Below are positions 42,701 through 52,227 of a DNA stretch of 64,000 nt, piece after piece. A model generated the notes under the pieces. The model did not search any database. It had not been told where the DNA came from and worked only from the letters and a program-made list of their open reading frames with translations. This stretch comes from Candidatus Poribacteria bacterium. Lineage in GTDB: Bacteria > Poribacteria > WGA-4E > PCPOR2b. The stretch covers positions 23,566-87,565 of the forward strand of contig JAJEAL010000140.1 of NCBI GenBank assembly GCA_022822785.1. Direction: 5' to 3'. A program made the translations under genes and the position numbers. Positions within the stretch are counted from its first letter, which is position 1. Each line of letters opens with the position of its first letter.

Positions 42701-45700
42701 TTGAACTTCATCGTCACAAAAACTTTCCACCTTCCTTCCCTCCTCATTTTCGCACTCATTTTCTCCACATTACATCCCCCGACTGCCCACGCAGAGCCCG
42801 TGCTCAAAAACGTGTCGCTGACAGAATCCTACATAAAACGCCGCGCCATAGCAATCAATAGGGAAGAAACCGTCCCCTCATCCGGATCCACTAAAGCAGC
42901 GCAAACACAGGATTTTTGGGCTCCTCCGGCAGAATCGGCCAGCGATCCGTGGAAGGTTCAAACACCTCTAACTGATGCGGAACCAGAAGAGAAAGATATC
43001 CGCCTAGAGATGCTGAGCCCGTATTTTGAGTCGTTGCGTCGATGGAAGCATCCGCCTTTCCCGCTTGACCTTGACGAGCTTGGCGACTGGCGCGAGGGGG
43101 AGCACAAAGCGGATGAGAAGGGCATTGCGCTCCCCCTCCAGTCTAATCTCCAAATTACCGGACATAAATCGGTGACAGTTGAATTGAATAAAACGCACTA
43201 TTTTGGCGAAGGCGATATCAACCGCTATGGTGGCAGCTATGGAGCGACTAGTTTTGGCTCCGGACTCGACCTTGGTCTGACCTCTTCCTATACTTATGAC
43301 AGCTTGGGTAGCGGTTTCGGCGGAGGGTATGGTAGCGGTTTCGGCAGCAGCTACGGCAGTGGATACGGTGGATATGGAAGTAGTTACGGCAGCAGTAGAT
43401 ATGGTGGTGTGCCCCGCGATACCGGGATAAATATTCGGCAGACCCTTGAAGTAGGCTTACATGGACGGGTCGGCGAACACACCCACGTTGAGATCCAATA
43501 TAACGACTCCGGCGGTGGATATGGCGGCGGTTACGGTGGATATAGTAGTGGCTATGGCGGTGGATACGGTGGAGCTAAAGAGCAGAAAATTCGCGTTTGG
43601 TATGAAGGGTCGGAAACAAGCATTCTCAAAACACTATCTTTTGGCGATTTGACACTCAATCTCCCCAACACCCGTTTCCTGAACATCAACCGGAATCTAT
43701 TTGGGCTTGAGGCGGTCGCCGAGCTGGGCGGCGCAAAACTGACAGCGTTCGGCTCTCGCAGCAAAGGGATTTCTGATATACGTCGTTTCAGTGGGGAATC
43801 GCGACGCGCTGCCGGTGGTCGGGGGCTCCAAATCTCCGATGCAAATTATGTTAAAGAACGCTTTTATCTCATTCAGCTTGGCGAAGATGAGCTGCTCCAC
43901 GATTCCTATCTGCCGATACAACGAGGTAGTGAGGAAATCTATATTGATGACAATGTTGCGAGCAACAATCAGGGGGGTGTACGAACGGTACGTGGATACT
44001 TCAATCTCCAGCAAGCGGGTCAGGACTATAACATCAATTACGAAACCGGTGAAATCGAGTTTTTGACACCGATTTCCGCCAGCTACGAAATCGTTGTCGC
44101 TTATGAATATCTCGGTGAGAACGGTGGGATGGTCGGGAGTCCGGGGAACGTCTTTGAAGATGAGAACGGAGATGATGCCATTGACGAAGAGGGAGAGGAG
44201 ATCGGTTATGTCGTCATCAAAAGGAAAAGTTCGCGAGGTACAGAATCACGCCGCGTGTATAGTCTCGGCAACCGGAATATTAACCCACGGGATTATCAGA
44301 TTGTGATTGTGCGTCAGGGGAGCGGCGAATCGTTCGATACAGGGAGCGAAGAAATCCCGCATATCCAGATTTTCGGATTGGATCAGAATGGAGATGGTAG
44401 CGTCGATCCAGAGTTTATCGATTTTGACCGCGGTCTTCTTACATTTCCTGATTTACGGCCCTTTATCATCGACGATCCCGCAAGTCCATACTATCAATTC
44501 CGTGATCGGTTAAGCAACGAAGCAATTTACCTCGAAAATCCACGGACGACCGATGCCGCTTACACTATTATCGTAGATTATTCCTTCCAATCGGAAACGT
44601 ATAATGTAGGGCTGTTCGTGATACCGGGTAGCGAGAAGGTAAGACTCAACGGCCGATTGCTACAGCGCGACATCGATTATACCATGATTTATGAGGTGGG
44701 CAGCATCCGCTTTTTTGCTGACCTTGATGAATTTGATGACATTGTGGTTGAATTTGAGAGAACCCCATTTGGCGGATCGCTGCAGCAAACGGTCGCGGGA
44801 CTATGGCTAGAATATTCCTACATTCCCAAGCCAAAAACAGAGAAGCAGGAACAGAAGTTTGACCGGTTTGAAAGACTTACCGGTACGCGCGATCTGCCGG
44901 AAACGGACGATTGGTCTGCAGATGAAGACGACCCCTTCGGGCGAAGCTCCGCCGGTGGTTTTGGGGGTAGTCGCTTCGGCGGCAGTAGATCTGGCGGTTT
45001 TGGCGGCGGCTTCGGTGGCGGTTTTGGCGGATATTCAAGTTTAGGCGGCAGATCGAGACATGGATTGCGTACCGGGGGTAGCAGCTACTTCAGTCCAACG
45101 TTTCAAAAAGGATTTAGTTTCGCAACAGGTTACATCCTGAACACCGGTCAGAAACCGGCTCGTATTCCTGACGTCAACAGTGCGCCAAGTCGATTACAAG
45201 CGGTGAACTTTAACACAACCCTCGGGAAAGATTTCAATTTGGCGTGGCTATTGAATCCGCTGCCATTTGTCGCACTCCGTGATTTTCCGCTATCAGTAAA
45301 TTTCAGCGGGGAGGCAGCATTCTCGCACAATAACCCAAACAGTGTCGGGTTCGCCTTAATCGATAGCATGGAAGGGACAAGGGAAGCATCAAACACTCCC
45401 ACCTTCAAACATCATTGGCGCGTGAGCAGCGTTCCTATCGCAGAAGGAGTAACGCTGGACAACCGCGCACTTTTTCGCGTGCTGGCACGGGATCGCAACG
45501 AATCGCAAGCTGTCGGCAACTATATGCGCAATCGTGAGGTGCCTGCATCCGTGATTAATCCGCTGGCAAACTCTACCGAAGAACGCCTCGTTATGGAGGT
45601 CGGTTACGATTTGACAGATGTTATTGAGGAGTGGGGCGGTTTTTCGTATGGCCTGTCCGCCTCCGGAGAGGATTTCTCGGAACGCCAATTCCTCGAAATT

Positions 45701-48700
45701 TGGTTTCGGGTGCGCGGAGACTCAAATGTGACGTTGCACATAGATCTCGGGGTCGTGAGTGAGGATAGTGACCGCGATAGCCGACTTGACAGCGAAGACT
45801 TGCCGCCGGAGCTGGAAGATATCAACGGCGATAACAAGGTCGATACGTTAGATCTCGATTTGGAAAACCTGCCCACCTCCCAAAAATTCCGTGCAAATGG
45901 TTCTTTGGATACAGGGGAGGATGTCGGTTGGGAGTATAGCGCCGGGTTTCAACCGACGAAAGTCGGCCCCGACAACACAGTTCTGGATACAGAAGATCTT
46001 AATGGAGACGGTGTCCTAGACACTATCAACGCCTACCTTGAATTTAAGATTCCGCTTAACGATATTCCGGAAGATTGGCTAAAACGTCAAAATCCAAACG
46101 GTTGGACATTTCTGAGTATTCCCCTCAGCGCTGCAACATCTGAAGGCAACCGTCTGCCGAATATTGGATTTATCCAACACATGCGTTTTTGGCTCCAGAA
46201 GAACAGAACCGGCGCTGTCACCGGTACATTTGAATGGGCATCAATTGAGGTGGTCGGGGTACAGTGGGAACGGGGGGTGGTGACACGAGACGATACCATT
46301 ACCAACGATGCGGCAGAGCGGTTTACTGTTGGCACCAAAGATAACTTCAATTTCAATGACTATCAGGCCGCGTATGAACAGATTAAGGATGAAGATAATT
46401 TCAGACAGTTACATCCATTTACAGAATCAACATACGGCTTCCAACAGAGGCAACAGCGCGAACAAACGCTGACGTTGAATTATGCGCTTTTGCCAGAATC
46501 TTTCGGTGTAACATCACGCGTGCTGCGCGGCAGTCAACAGGGAGAAGGGCAAGATTTTTCAAAGCATGATACACTCAGATTGTGGATTTACGGCGATCGA
46601 AGCGAATCGACATTCGTGTTACGTATCGCACCCAGCATCCGCACGGGATTTCGATCTACCTATTATTCTGCAGGGCCCTTTAGCGATCCACAGGAGCAAC
46701 CAGAAGATATTAACGTTTTTGAGAACCTGAGGGACTTTTACGAATACACGCGTGTCATTGATTTTGACGGCTGGAAACTGATTGAAATTGAGTTACACGA
46801 TTTGGAGCGCAATCAATATCCCGACAGCGATATATTAGCACAGTTAGGTCAGATTGGTCCACCGGACACAGCAGCGGACTCAGATTCATCAACAACGCAG
46901 GAAAATCTTGACGGTCCGGATGGCCATCCGGATGGTTTTGTTGTGCGGGGAACTAACAGTTCGCAGCTTTCGATAAAGAATGTCGGAGGTATCCTGATCG
47001 GTATTCGCAATGACACTCAGCGGGAGATTGCCGGCGAAGTATGGGTCAATGAGATTCATTTAAGCAATCCGCTTGTACGCTCAGGCTGGGCGCGTCGTGC
47101 CAATATGGACGTTAAACTTGCCAATCTGATTAAGGTCAACGGCGGCTATGCAAAACAAGATAAAGATTTTGAGAATTCTGCCGGAGATACAGGGCGTCAA
47201 CGCCGACAAGATTTGGGATATAGCACCACGAGCGACGACTTCAACATTGATACTGAACTCACCCTCTTCTCTTGGCTGCCGATCCGCTACTCTATCCGAG
47301 AGGAGGAAGCTGAGACAGAAAGCACGCGTGGGTCGTTTAGCTCGTTCCAGAGTGGAATGAGCAAAACAAAGAGCCGAGATTTTTCGGCGCGTCTGAATTT
47401 ACGTCCGCTTCCCGTGCTGGGTTTTGCACTCAATCGCGAGGATTTTTGGAATGAGCGGCAAGGTACAGTGTTGAGCGATCTTTACACCGGCTCCTTTGAG
47501 TTTGGTCTCGGCTCGTTTTTTGGGCTTGACATGCAGTATCACCATGAAGATGTTGAAACAGATCCGCTGACGGCGACGGATACCTCTAGCGGAAGTACTT
47601 CTTCGTTTGGGAGCTACTACGGGCGAAACCGAGATGAAAAGGTCGATAGCGGAAGCATCTCGATTGACATCAGTCCATTTGAGAGCTTTAGCCTGAATCC
47701 GCAGTATGAGATTCGCCGTACCCTTGAGAAGCGGGATCCAAACAATCAAGGTATAGGCGGTTTCGCAAGCTTTACGGAATCAACAAATCCGACGACCGAG
47801 GAGGCAGAAGAGGCATTAGTCCCGGTGTTCACGATTGCGGCACGAGAGCATCGCCTTGCTCTAAATCCGCGCCTGAATCGTGACTTACTCGGTATTCGTC
47901 CAACGATTAATAACCGCGTCAGCCTCAGCGAGAATTGGTTCGGCGATCGGAAAGATGCCCGGATCAGTGCGGATGTGAGACTGGGGCTCAACATCCGTCC
48001 GCAGGCGTGGTTCGGTTGGTTATTCCGGGAACCAGAACCACCACCCGAAGCAGAGAAGGAACAGGAGACCGAAGGACAGACGGACAATGCGGAACAGAGC
48101 AGTCCAGAATCTCAATCCACCCCTGAGTTCGATAGCTTTGAAGCAGAGACACAACTTGAAGAGCGGCGTCAAGAAGAGCTGGACCGGCTTGAACGTATGG
48201 GAATTGATCGAGAAGCTATCGAAGATGCGGAGAGCCAGCGCGGCGACTGGATTCGTCGGGATAAGGCGGAGATGCAACGTAAATTGAAAGAACGAGAGAG
48301 TCAGCCAGAAAAACAGGAAGCAGGCATCATTCAGCGGAGCATCGAAAGTCTCGGATTGAATGCGAATATCAGCCTCAATAACCAAGATTCGCTACGGGGG
48401 CTAGATCCGGGGATGCGGGTCGCGGATATCCTACAACTGCCAGATGAGGCAGAAGAACGGAGCCAGTCGCGTCAAGGAACGCGTTACGGTCTTCGCGGCT
48501 CGGTAGATCCGTGGAGCTGGATATCGCTCGGCAGCAGCGTTGATTTCAGCGATAATTTCACCAAATCATCTAGCACGTCCTATCGAACCAAATCTAGGCG
48601 TTATGAAGGAGATATTAAGCTCTTCAACGAGAAAAACACATCGAGCCTTCAGTTAAGATACGGTTATACCCTACAAGACCGGAGCAATATCAACACGCAG

Positions 48701-49156
48701 ACCGGCGCGAGCACCGCTCACGAACCTTCGATCAGCTGGAGTCATACATGGGAACAGACAACAAAAACCGCGCTCGGTATTCGCCTCACGCAGCGCGAAG
48801 AGGACCGCGCTGGGATTGATACGAGCTCATTTATTATTACCCCGAACATCAGCATCGATTACCGGGTGCGGATAGAAGGTGGAATTCGACTTCCCTTTAT
48901 TGGCAAGATTCCCCTCGAGCACGACTTGGACCTCAGTAACACGCTCTCAACAATTATCCGCCGTGAACGGTTTGGGGCGAACCGGGAAGAACGGTCTGAG
49001 CGATACGAAACATCTCTGCGAGTAGGATACAGGTTGAGTGAGCGGCTGACCGCTGATTTGGATCTCGGTTTGAGCTATAATAACGACCGTGTAGAAGAGG
49101 GGAGAGATTTTATTTCTGTAGCAAGTGCGTTGACGGTTCGTGGCGAGTTTGAGTGA
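42701..49156 (+). CDS. sprA: SprA-like giant outer-membrane protein (type IX secretion translocon family)
   Basis: A 2151-residue protein; TTG start with GGAG seven bases upstream. The signal peptide ends at about residue 31 (LHPPTAHA). SprA-family marks: FGDLTLNLPNTRFLNINRNL, FGLEAVAELGGAKLTAFGSR, YFNLQQAGQDYNINYETGEI, QTVAGLWLEYSYIP, FGVTSRVLRGSQQGEGQDFS, YTRVIDFDGWKLIEIELHDL, GEVWVNEIHLSNPLVRSGWA, and the ending with beta-strand repeats (LSERLTADLDLGLSYNNDRV). Three Gly/Tyr/Ser-rich insertions lie at about 186-237, 271-290 and 746-783; an acidic, coiled-coil-like insertion at about 1779-1876. SprA forms the giant beta-barrel of the type IX system in Bacteroidota. Family membership is well supported; secretion function is inferred. 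Confidence 0.85.
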   Translation: MNFIVTKTFHLPSLLIFALIFSTLHPPTAHAEPVLKNVSLTESYIKRRAIAINREETVPSSGSTKAAQTQDFWAPPAESASDPWKVQTPLTDAEPEEKDIRLEMLSPYFESLRRWKHPPFPLDLDELGDWREGEHKADEKGIALPLQSNLQITGHKSVTVELNKTHYFGEGDINRYGGSYGATSFGSGLDLGLTSSYTYDSLGSGFGGGYGSGFGSSYGSGYGGYGSSYGSSRYGGVPRDTGINIRQTLEVGLHGRVGEHTHVEIQYNDSGGGYGGGYGGYSSGYGGGYGGAKEQKIRVWYEGSETSILKTLSFGDLTLNLPNTRFLNINRNLFGLEAVAELGGAKLTAFGSRSKGISDIRRFSGESRRAAGGRGLQISDANYVKERFYLIQLGEDELLHDSYLPIQRGSEEIYIDDNVASNNQGGVRTVRGYFNLQQAGQDYNINYETGEIEFLTPISASYEIVVAYEYLGENGGMVGSPGNVFEDENGDDAIDEEGEEIGYVVIKRKSSRGTESRRVYSLGNRNINPRDYQIVIVRQGSGESFDTGSEEIPHIQIFGLDQNGDGSVDPEFIDFDRGLLTFPDLRPFIIDDPASPYYQFRDRLSNEAIYLENPRTTDAAYTIIVDYSFQSETYNVGLFVIPGSEKVRLNGRLLQRDIDYTMIYEVGSIRFFADLDEFDDIVVEFERTPFGGSLQQTVAGLWLEYSYIPKPKTEKQEQKFDRFERLTGTRDLPETDDWSADEDDPFGRSSAGGFGGSRFGGSRSGGFGGGFGGGFGGYSSLGGRSRHGLRTGGSSYFSPTFQKGFSFATGYILNTGQKPARIPDVNSAPSRLQAVNFNTTLGKDFNLAWLLNPLPFVALRDFPLSVNFSGEAAFSHNNPNSVGFALIDSMEGTREASNTPTFKHHWRVSSVPIAEGVTLDNRALFRVLARDRNESQAVGNYMRNREVPASVINPLANSTEERLVMEVGYDLTDVIEEWGGFSYGLSASGEDFSERQFLEIWFRVRGDSNVTLHIDLGVVSEDSDRDSRLDSEDLPPELEDINGDNKVDTLDLDLENLPTSQKFRANGSLDTGEDVGWEYSAGFQPTKVGPDNTVLDTEDLNGDGVLDTINAYLEFKIPLNDIPEDWLKRQNPNGWTFLSIPLSAATSEGNRLPNIGFIQHMRFWLQKNRTGAVTGTFEWASIEVVGVQWERGVVTRDDTITNDAAERFTVGTKDNFNFNDYQAAYEQIKDEDNFRQLHPFTESTYGFQQRQQREQTLTLNYALLPESFGVTSRVLRGSQQGEGQDFSKHDTLRLWIYGDRSESTFVLRIAPSIRTGFRSTYYSAGPFSDPQEQPEDINVFENLRDFYEYTRVIDFDGWKLIEIELHDLERNQYPDSDILAQLGQIGPPDTAADSDSSTTQENLDGPDGHPDGFVVRGTNSSQLSIKNVGGILIGIRNDTQREIAGEVWVNEIHLSNPLVRSGWARRANMDVKLANLIKVNGGYAKQDKDFENSAGDTGRQRRQDLGYSTTSDDFNIDTELTLFSWLPIRYSIREEEAETESTRGSFSSFQSGMSKTKSRDFSARLNLRPLPVLGFALNREDFWNERQGTVLSDLYTGSFEFGLGSFFGLDMQYHHEDVETDPLTATDTSSGSTSSFGSYYGRNRDEKVDSGSISIDISPFESFSLNPQYEIRRTLEKRDPNNQGIGGFASFTESTNPTTEEAEEALVPVFTIAAREHRLALNPRLNRDLLGIRPTINNRVSLSENWFGDRKDARISADVRLGLNIRPQAWFGWLFREPEPPPEAEKEQETEGQTDNAEQSSPESQSTPEFDSFEAETQLEERRQEELDRLERMGIDREAIEDAESQRGDWIRRDKAEMQRKLKERESQPEKQEAGIIQRSIESLGLNANISLNNQDSLRGLDPGMRVADILQLPDEAEERSQSRQGTRYGLRGSVDPWSWISLGSSVDFSDNFTKSSSTSYRTKSRRYEGDIKLFNEKNTSSLQLRYGYTLQDRSNINTQTGASTAHEPSISWSHTWEQTTKTALGIRLTQREEDRAGIDTSSFIITPNISIDYRVRIEGGIRLPFIGKIPLEHDLDLSNTLSTIIRRERFGANREERSERYETSLRVGYRLSERLTADLDLGLSYNNDRVEEGRDFISVASALTVRGEFE

Positions 49157-50798
49157 TTATAAGGAATTGATTCGGTTCTACATCAACAACCTGATCGGTA
49201 GTCCCATTGAGCCACTTCACCGTGATCGAATCGATTTGGGGGTCATCCCCAATTCCAAAGATAGCTGCGAGTTCGCTCTGCGAGCAGTAGCTTGCCCCGC
49301 TTTTCAGTGTGTGTGTCTGGGTCCCAGATTTTGACCGCACGATGATTTTGGCACCGATCCCACTCCGATTGCTTGTAGTCCCCATCAATCTCAACTTAAT
49401 CCAACTGTTTCGATTCCCGCCATCGTTACGATATAGGCGTGCTGCACTATTAGAACTATTTACCAGCAGATCCCAATCGCCATCGTTATCAATGTCCCCA
49501 TAAGCGGCACCGCGCCCAACGATTGGCTTTTGGAGGTGTGAGCCAACCTTCGGCGCAACGTCTTCAAACTGACCATCACCGATGTTATGGAATAGGTGCG
49601 GCGGTTGTGCGTAAGTGACTTCGCTCTGCACAGCATTGATGTCGCTTTCAATGTGACCATTTGCTGCGAAAATATCCAGTTTCCCATCCAGATCAAAATC
49701 GAAGAAGAAACAGCCAAAGGTCAAGGTTAGCAAGCTGGCATATCCGATATTGGCAATGGGCGCATCATCAATAAAAAACTCCCCTTCGTTATGATAAAGA
49801 TTCATCATTTCATTAGAGAAGTTGCCAATCACAAGGCTTTCTCGACCGCTGCCATTATAGTCCCCTGCGTCAATTCCCATTGCTCCCCTCGCGATGCCCC
49901 TTTCATCGTAGGCGATGCCGGCGAGCATTCCCTTTTCAATAAAGGTCCCGTCCCCGTTGTTCTGGTAGAGCTTATTCGGTTGCGTATCATTTGCCTCGAA
50001 GATGTCGGGGAAACCATCGTCGTTGTAATCAAACACACAGACCCCAAGCGATTTACTGGTCGAATCCTCGATTAGGGCAATCCTTGAGACATCGGTGAAC
50101 GTCCCATCCCCACGATTTCTGAAGAGCTTACTCGCTTGTCCCGGATACGATCTAGGACCGCAGTACGATTGATTGACACCATCTAACGTGCAGAACAGAT
50201 TTGTCTCAGGCGTCCATTCCACGTAGTTCGCCACAAAGAGATCGAGGTTACCGTCGTTATCGTAATCTAGCCAAGCGCAGCTGGTTCCCAGACCGGGGTT
50301 ATCGATTCCTGCCGGTTTCGTTGCATCAATAAAGGTTCCATCTCCCTGATTCTGGAATAATCGATCGGCGCCGAGGCAGCTTATATACAGATCTTCATCA
50401 CCATCGTTATCATAGTCCGCAACGGCAGCGCCGAGCCCGTAGACTTCCACAGTAAGTCCAGCAGTTTCGGTGACATCCGTAAAAGTCCCGTCTTGATTGT
50501 TTTGATAGAGCCCCATCGTTTGCCGCTTGCCGGTTGGGTGCCCGTCCCAATCCTTGCCGTTCACCAACAAAATGTCCTGCCATCCATCGTTGTTATAGTC
50601 GATGAACGCACACCCAGAAGCTATCTCTTCCGGAAGGTACTTTCCGCCAAATGCGCCGGTATTGTGAACAAAATCGATTCCTGCTTCCTTCGTAATATCG
50701 ACAAATTGGGGAAGCGTCGCTGCGGCAGTTGCGTGCGGGAGCCAGATTAAAGCTATGAAGATTAAAACCCATTTTGTTAATGATGTCAGTTTCATCAT
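49110..50798 (-). CDS. CRTAC1-family FG-GAP/VCBS repeat protein (ASPIC/UnbV)
   Basis: A 562-residue exported protein; signal peptide MMKLTSLTKWVLIFIALIWL then PHATAA. Six to seven FG-GAP/VCBS-type repeats follow, with calcium loops such as DYNNDGWQDILLVNG, DYDNDGDEDLYISC, DYDNDGNLDLFVANY, DFDLDGKLDIFAANG and DIDNDGDWDLLVNSS. The end is an ASPIC/UnbV-like domain (LKSGASYCSQSELAAIFGIG, KWLNGTTDQVVDV). A beta-propeller on the cell surface or in the periplasm is expected; ligand unknown. The 3' end overlaps the SprA-like gene by 47 bases (tail to tail). A hairpin repeat lies just upstream of the ATG pair at 50798. Confidence 0.92.
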   Translation of the reverse strand: MMKLTSLTKWVLIFIALIWLPHATAAATLPQFVDITKEAGIDFVHNTGAFGGKYLPEEIASGCAFIDYNNDGWQDILLVNGKDWDGHPTGKRQTMGLYQNNQDGTFTDVTETAGLTVEVYGLGAAVADYDNDGDEDLYISCLGADRLFQNQGDGTFIDATKPAGIDNPGLGTSCAWLDYDNDGNLDLFVANYVEWTPETNLFCTLDGVNQSYCGPRSYPGQASKLFRNRGDGTFTDVSRIALIEDSTSKSLGVCVFDYNDDGFPDIFEANDTQPNKLYQNNGDGTFIEKGMLAGIAYDERGIARGAMGIDAGDYNGSGRESLVIGNFSNEMMNLYHNEGEFFIDDAPIANIGYASLLTLTFGCFFFDFDLDGKLDIFAANGHIESDINAVQSEVTYAQPPHLFHNIGDGQFEDVAPKVGSHLQKPIVGRGAAYGDIDNDGDWDLLVNSSNSAARLYRNDGGNRNSWIKLRLMGTTSNRSGIGAKIIVRSKSGTQTHTLKSGASYCSQSELAAIFGIGDDPQIDSITVKWLNGTTDQVVDVEPNQFLIITQTRHEPSTHLLQK

Positions 50799-50819
50799 TG
50801 GTTTATAAAAGAAACAAAA

Positions 50820-50890
50820 GTGCAAAACGTTCAGAGAAACCGAGTTTTTTCGGAAAACTCGGTTTCTTTGCACAATTTCTTAACATAACC
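50820..50890 (+). repeat. Dispersed hairpin repeat, copy 2
   Basis: Arms AGAAACCGAGTTTT (50835-50848) and AAAACTCGGTTTCT (50854-50867) with loop TTCGG; outer GTGCAA at 50820 pairs with TTGCAC at 50868-50873, and TTCTTAACAT follows. It lies 22 bases upstream of the start of the FG-GAP gene on the minus strand, and 16 bases after its own edge to the next gene's stop. Confidence 0.85.
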
Positions 50891-50905
50891 TCACTACTTT
50901 CGCAT

Positions 50906-51898
50906 TCAAGTGCCCACTCTAACTTTTGTATTATGCATCATTGCTGCCTCAACGGCTAGACAGGTTTCAACCGTTGCAACCCCTTCGGACAGCGGACAAG
51001 CGAGCGCTGTGCCTTGCAAGATGCTATCGACAAAGTTTTCCATCTCGTATGCCCATTCAGGTGAGCCACGACCGTGTAACGGTGTCTCTGTTAACCGCTC
51101 CGGGTCCCATTCGGCGGACTTGTGCAGATAGCCTTGCAGTATCTCCTCTTCCCACCAACAGACAACTGTCCCCTCGTGCCCATAAACAGAAAGCGACATA
51201 ATATATGGACGCACTACCGATGAGCTGGTAAATACCTTGCCCATCGCACCATTCTTGAATTTCAGAATGGCAATTCGAGCATGCTCCGTGTAATCGCCGG
51301 AGACCTCCTCAACGTCGCCGGCAACCCAGCGCAATAGGTCTACGGAGTGGTAGGCGATGCCCAATCGGGTCCGCGACCGTGGGCTGCGTCCCCACGTCAG
51401 GCGGCTTGGATATTCGCCCGGATCCGGTTTATGTGCATAATTGGACGAGAGATAAAAGACGTCGCCGATACCCCCTCCGGAGACAAGCTCCTTTGCATGT
51501 GCATAGGTGGGCCAAGAACGGCAGATATGCCCGGTGGCAACCTTCTGATCTGGATGCTCAAACATAGCGATACGAAGTGCTCGGCACTCCTCAATCGTGA
51601 GGCACGCAGGCGTCTCACCGAGGGCGTGCTTCCCCGCACCCAAGCAGGCAAGCAGCTGTTCTGCATGAAGGTAGTGCGGTGTGCACAAATTGAACGCATC
51701 AATTTCGTCGTCCTTCAAGGCGTCATCGAATGAACGATAAATTTTCGGGACGCCCCACGTCTCCGCTTTCGCCTTTGAAGCGTCCGAATGTGCGACCACA
51801 GCGGCGACCGTCGCTTTCTCAGGAATCGCCTTGTAGCCGTTAAAATGGTTCGTACCCGTCCAACCTGTACCGACTATACAAACATTGACCTTTTCCAT
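50906..51898 (-). CDS. Gfo/Idh/MocA-family oxidoreductase
   Basis: A 330-residue protein. The Rossmann motif is VCIVGTGWTGTNHFNGY; then AFNLCTPHYLHAEQLLACLG, KHALGETPACLTIEECRALR (the ETP in place of EKP, so the usual catalytic Lys is replaced), HICRSWPTYAHAKELVSGG and IAYHSVDLLRWVAGDVEEV. The missing EKP lysine suggests altered chemistry or a non-oxidoreductase role. AGGAGAT lies ten bases before the ATG. Substrate unknown. Confidence 0.9.
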   Translation of the reverse strand: MEKVNVCIVGTGWTGTNHFNGYKAIPEKATVAAVVAHSDASKAKAETWGVPKIYRSFDDALKDDEIDAFNLCTPHYLHAEQLLACLGAGKHALGETPACLTIEECRALRIAMFEHPDQKVATGHICRSWPTYAHAKELVSGGGIGDVFYLSSNYAHKPDPGEYPSRLTWGRSPRSRTRLGIAYHSVDLLRWVAGDVEEVSGDYTEHARIAILKFKNGAMGKVFTSSSVVRPYIMSLSVYGHEGTVVCWWEEEILQGYLHKSAEWDPERLTETPLHGRGSPEWAYEMENFVDSILQGTALACPLSEGVATVETCLAVEAAMMHNTKVRVGT

Positions 51899-52227
51899 CG
51901 CTTAGATCTCCTTAGTTTTACAACCCTTTCATACATAAAAACTGACTCGTTACTACATTCCTTTTAACAAAAATTAACCTCGCTTCGCCAATTCTGTGAT
52001 ATAATGCTTTAGCTGCTCCATATAAGGCTAACAGATGCAAATTTTCAGGCTGTGTTTGGTACTCTAGTTAGATGATGCCATCGCTTGTAAGGGTAGTAGA
52101 AAAGGCGCCGCGTGTCAAGCCCAAAAAGCCCATATAGCCAAAACCGAACAGCAGGCGTTGAAAGCCAAGTCTTTGCACTGAGCGGATAACTGTCATTCGT
52201 AATCGAACATCGGAGGTATAAAAAATT
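51899..52227. other. Gap between divergent genes, no gene seen
   Basis: A TATAAT box occurs at about 52001-52006 with no good -35 nearby; GGAGG lies eleven bases before the PhyH start. I see nothing else that can be named. Confidence 0.4.

Noticed and set aside
42901..45060. Overlapping frames in the Gly-rich parts of the SprA-like gene
   Set aside because: They are by-products of the GGY/GGT repeats; the long frame has a signal peptide and family blocks.
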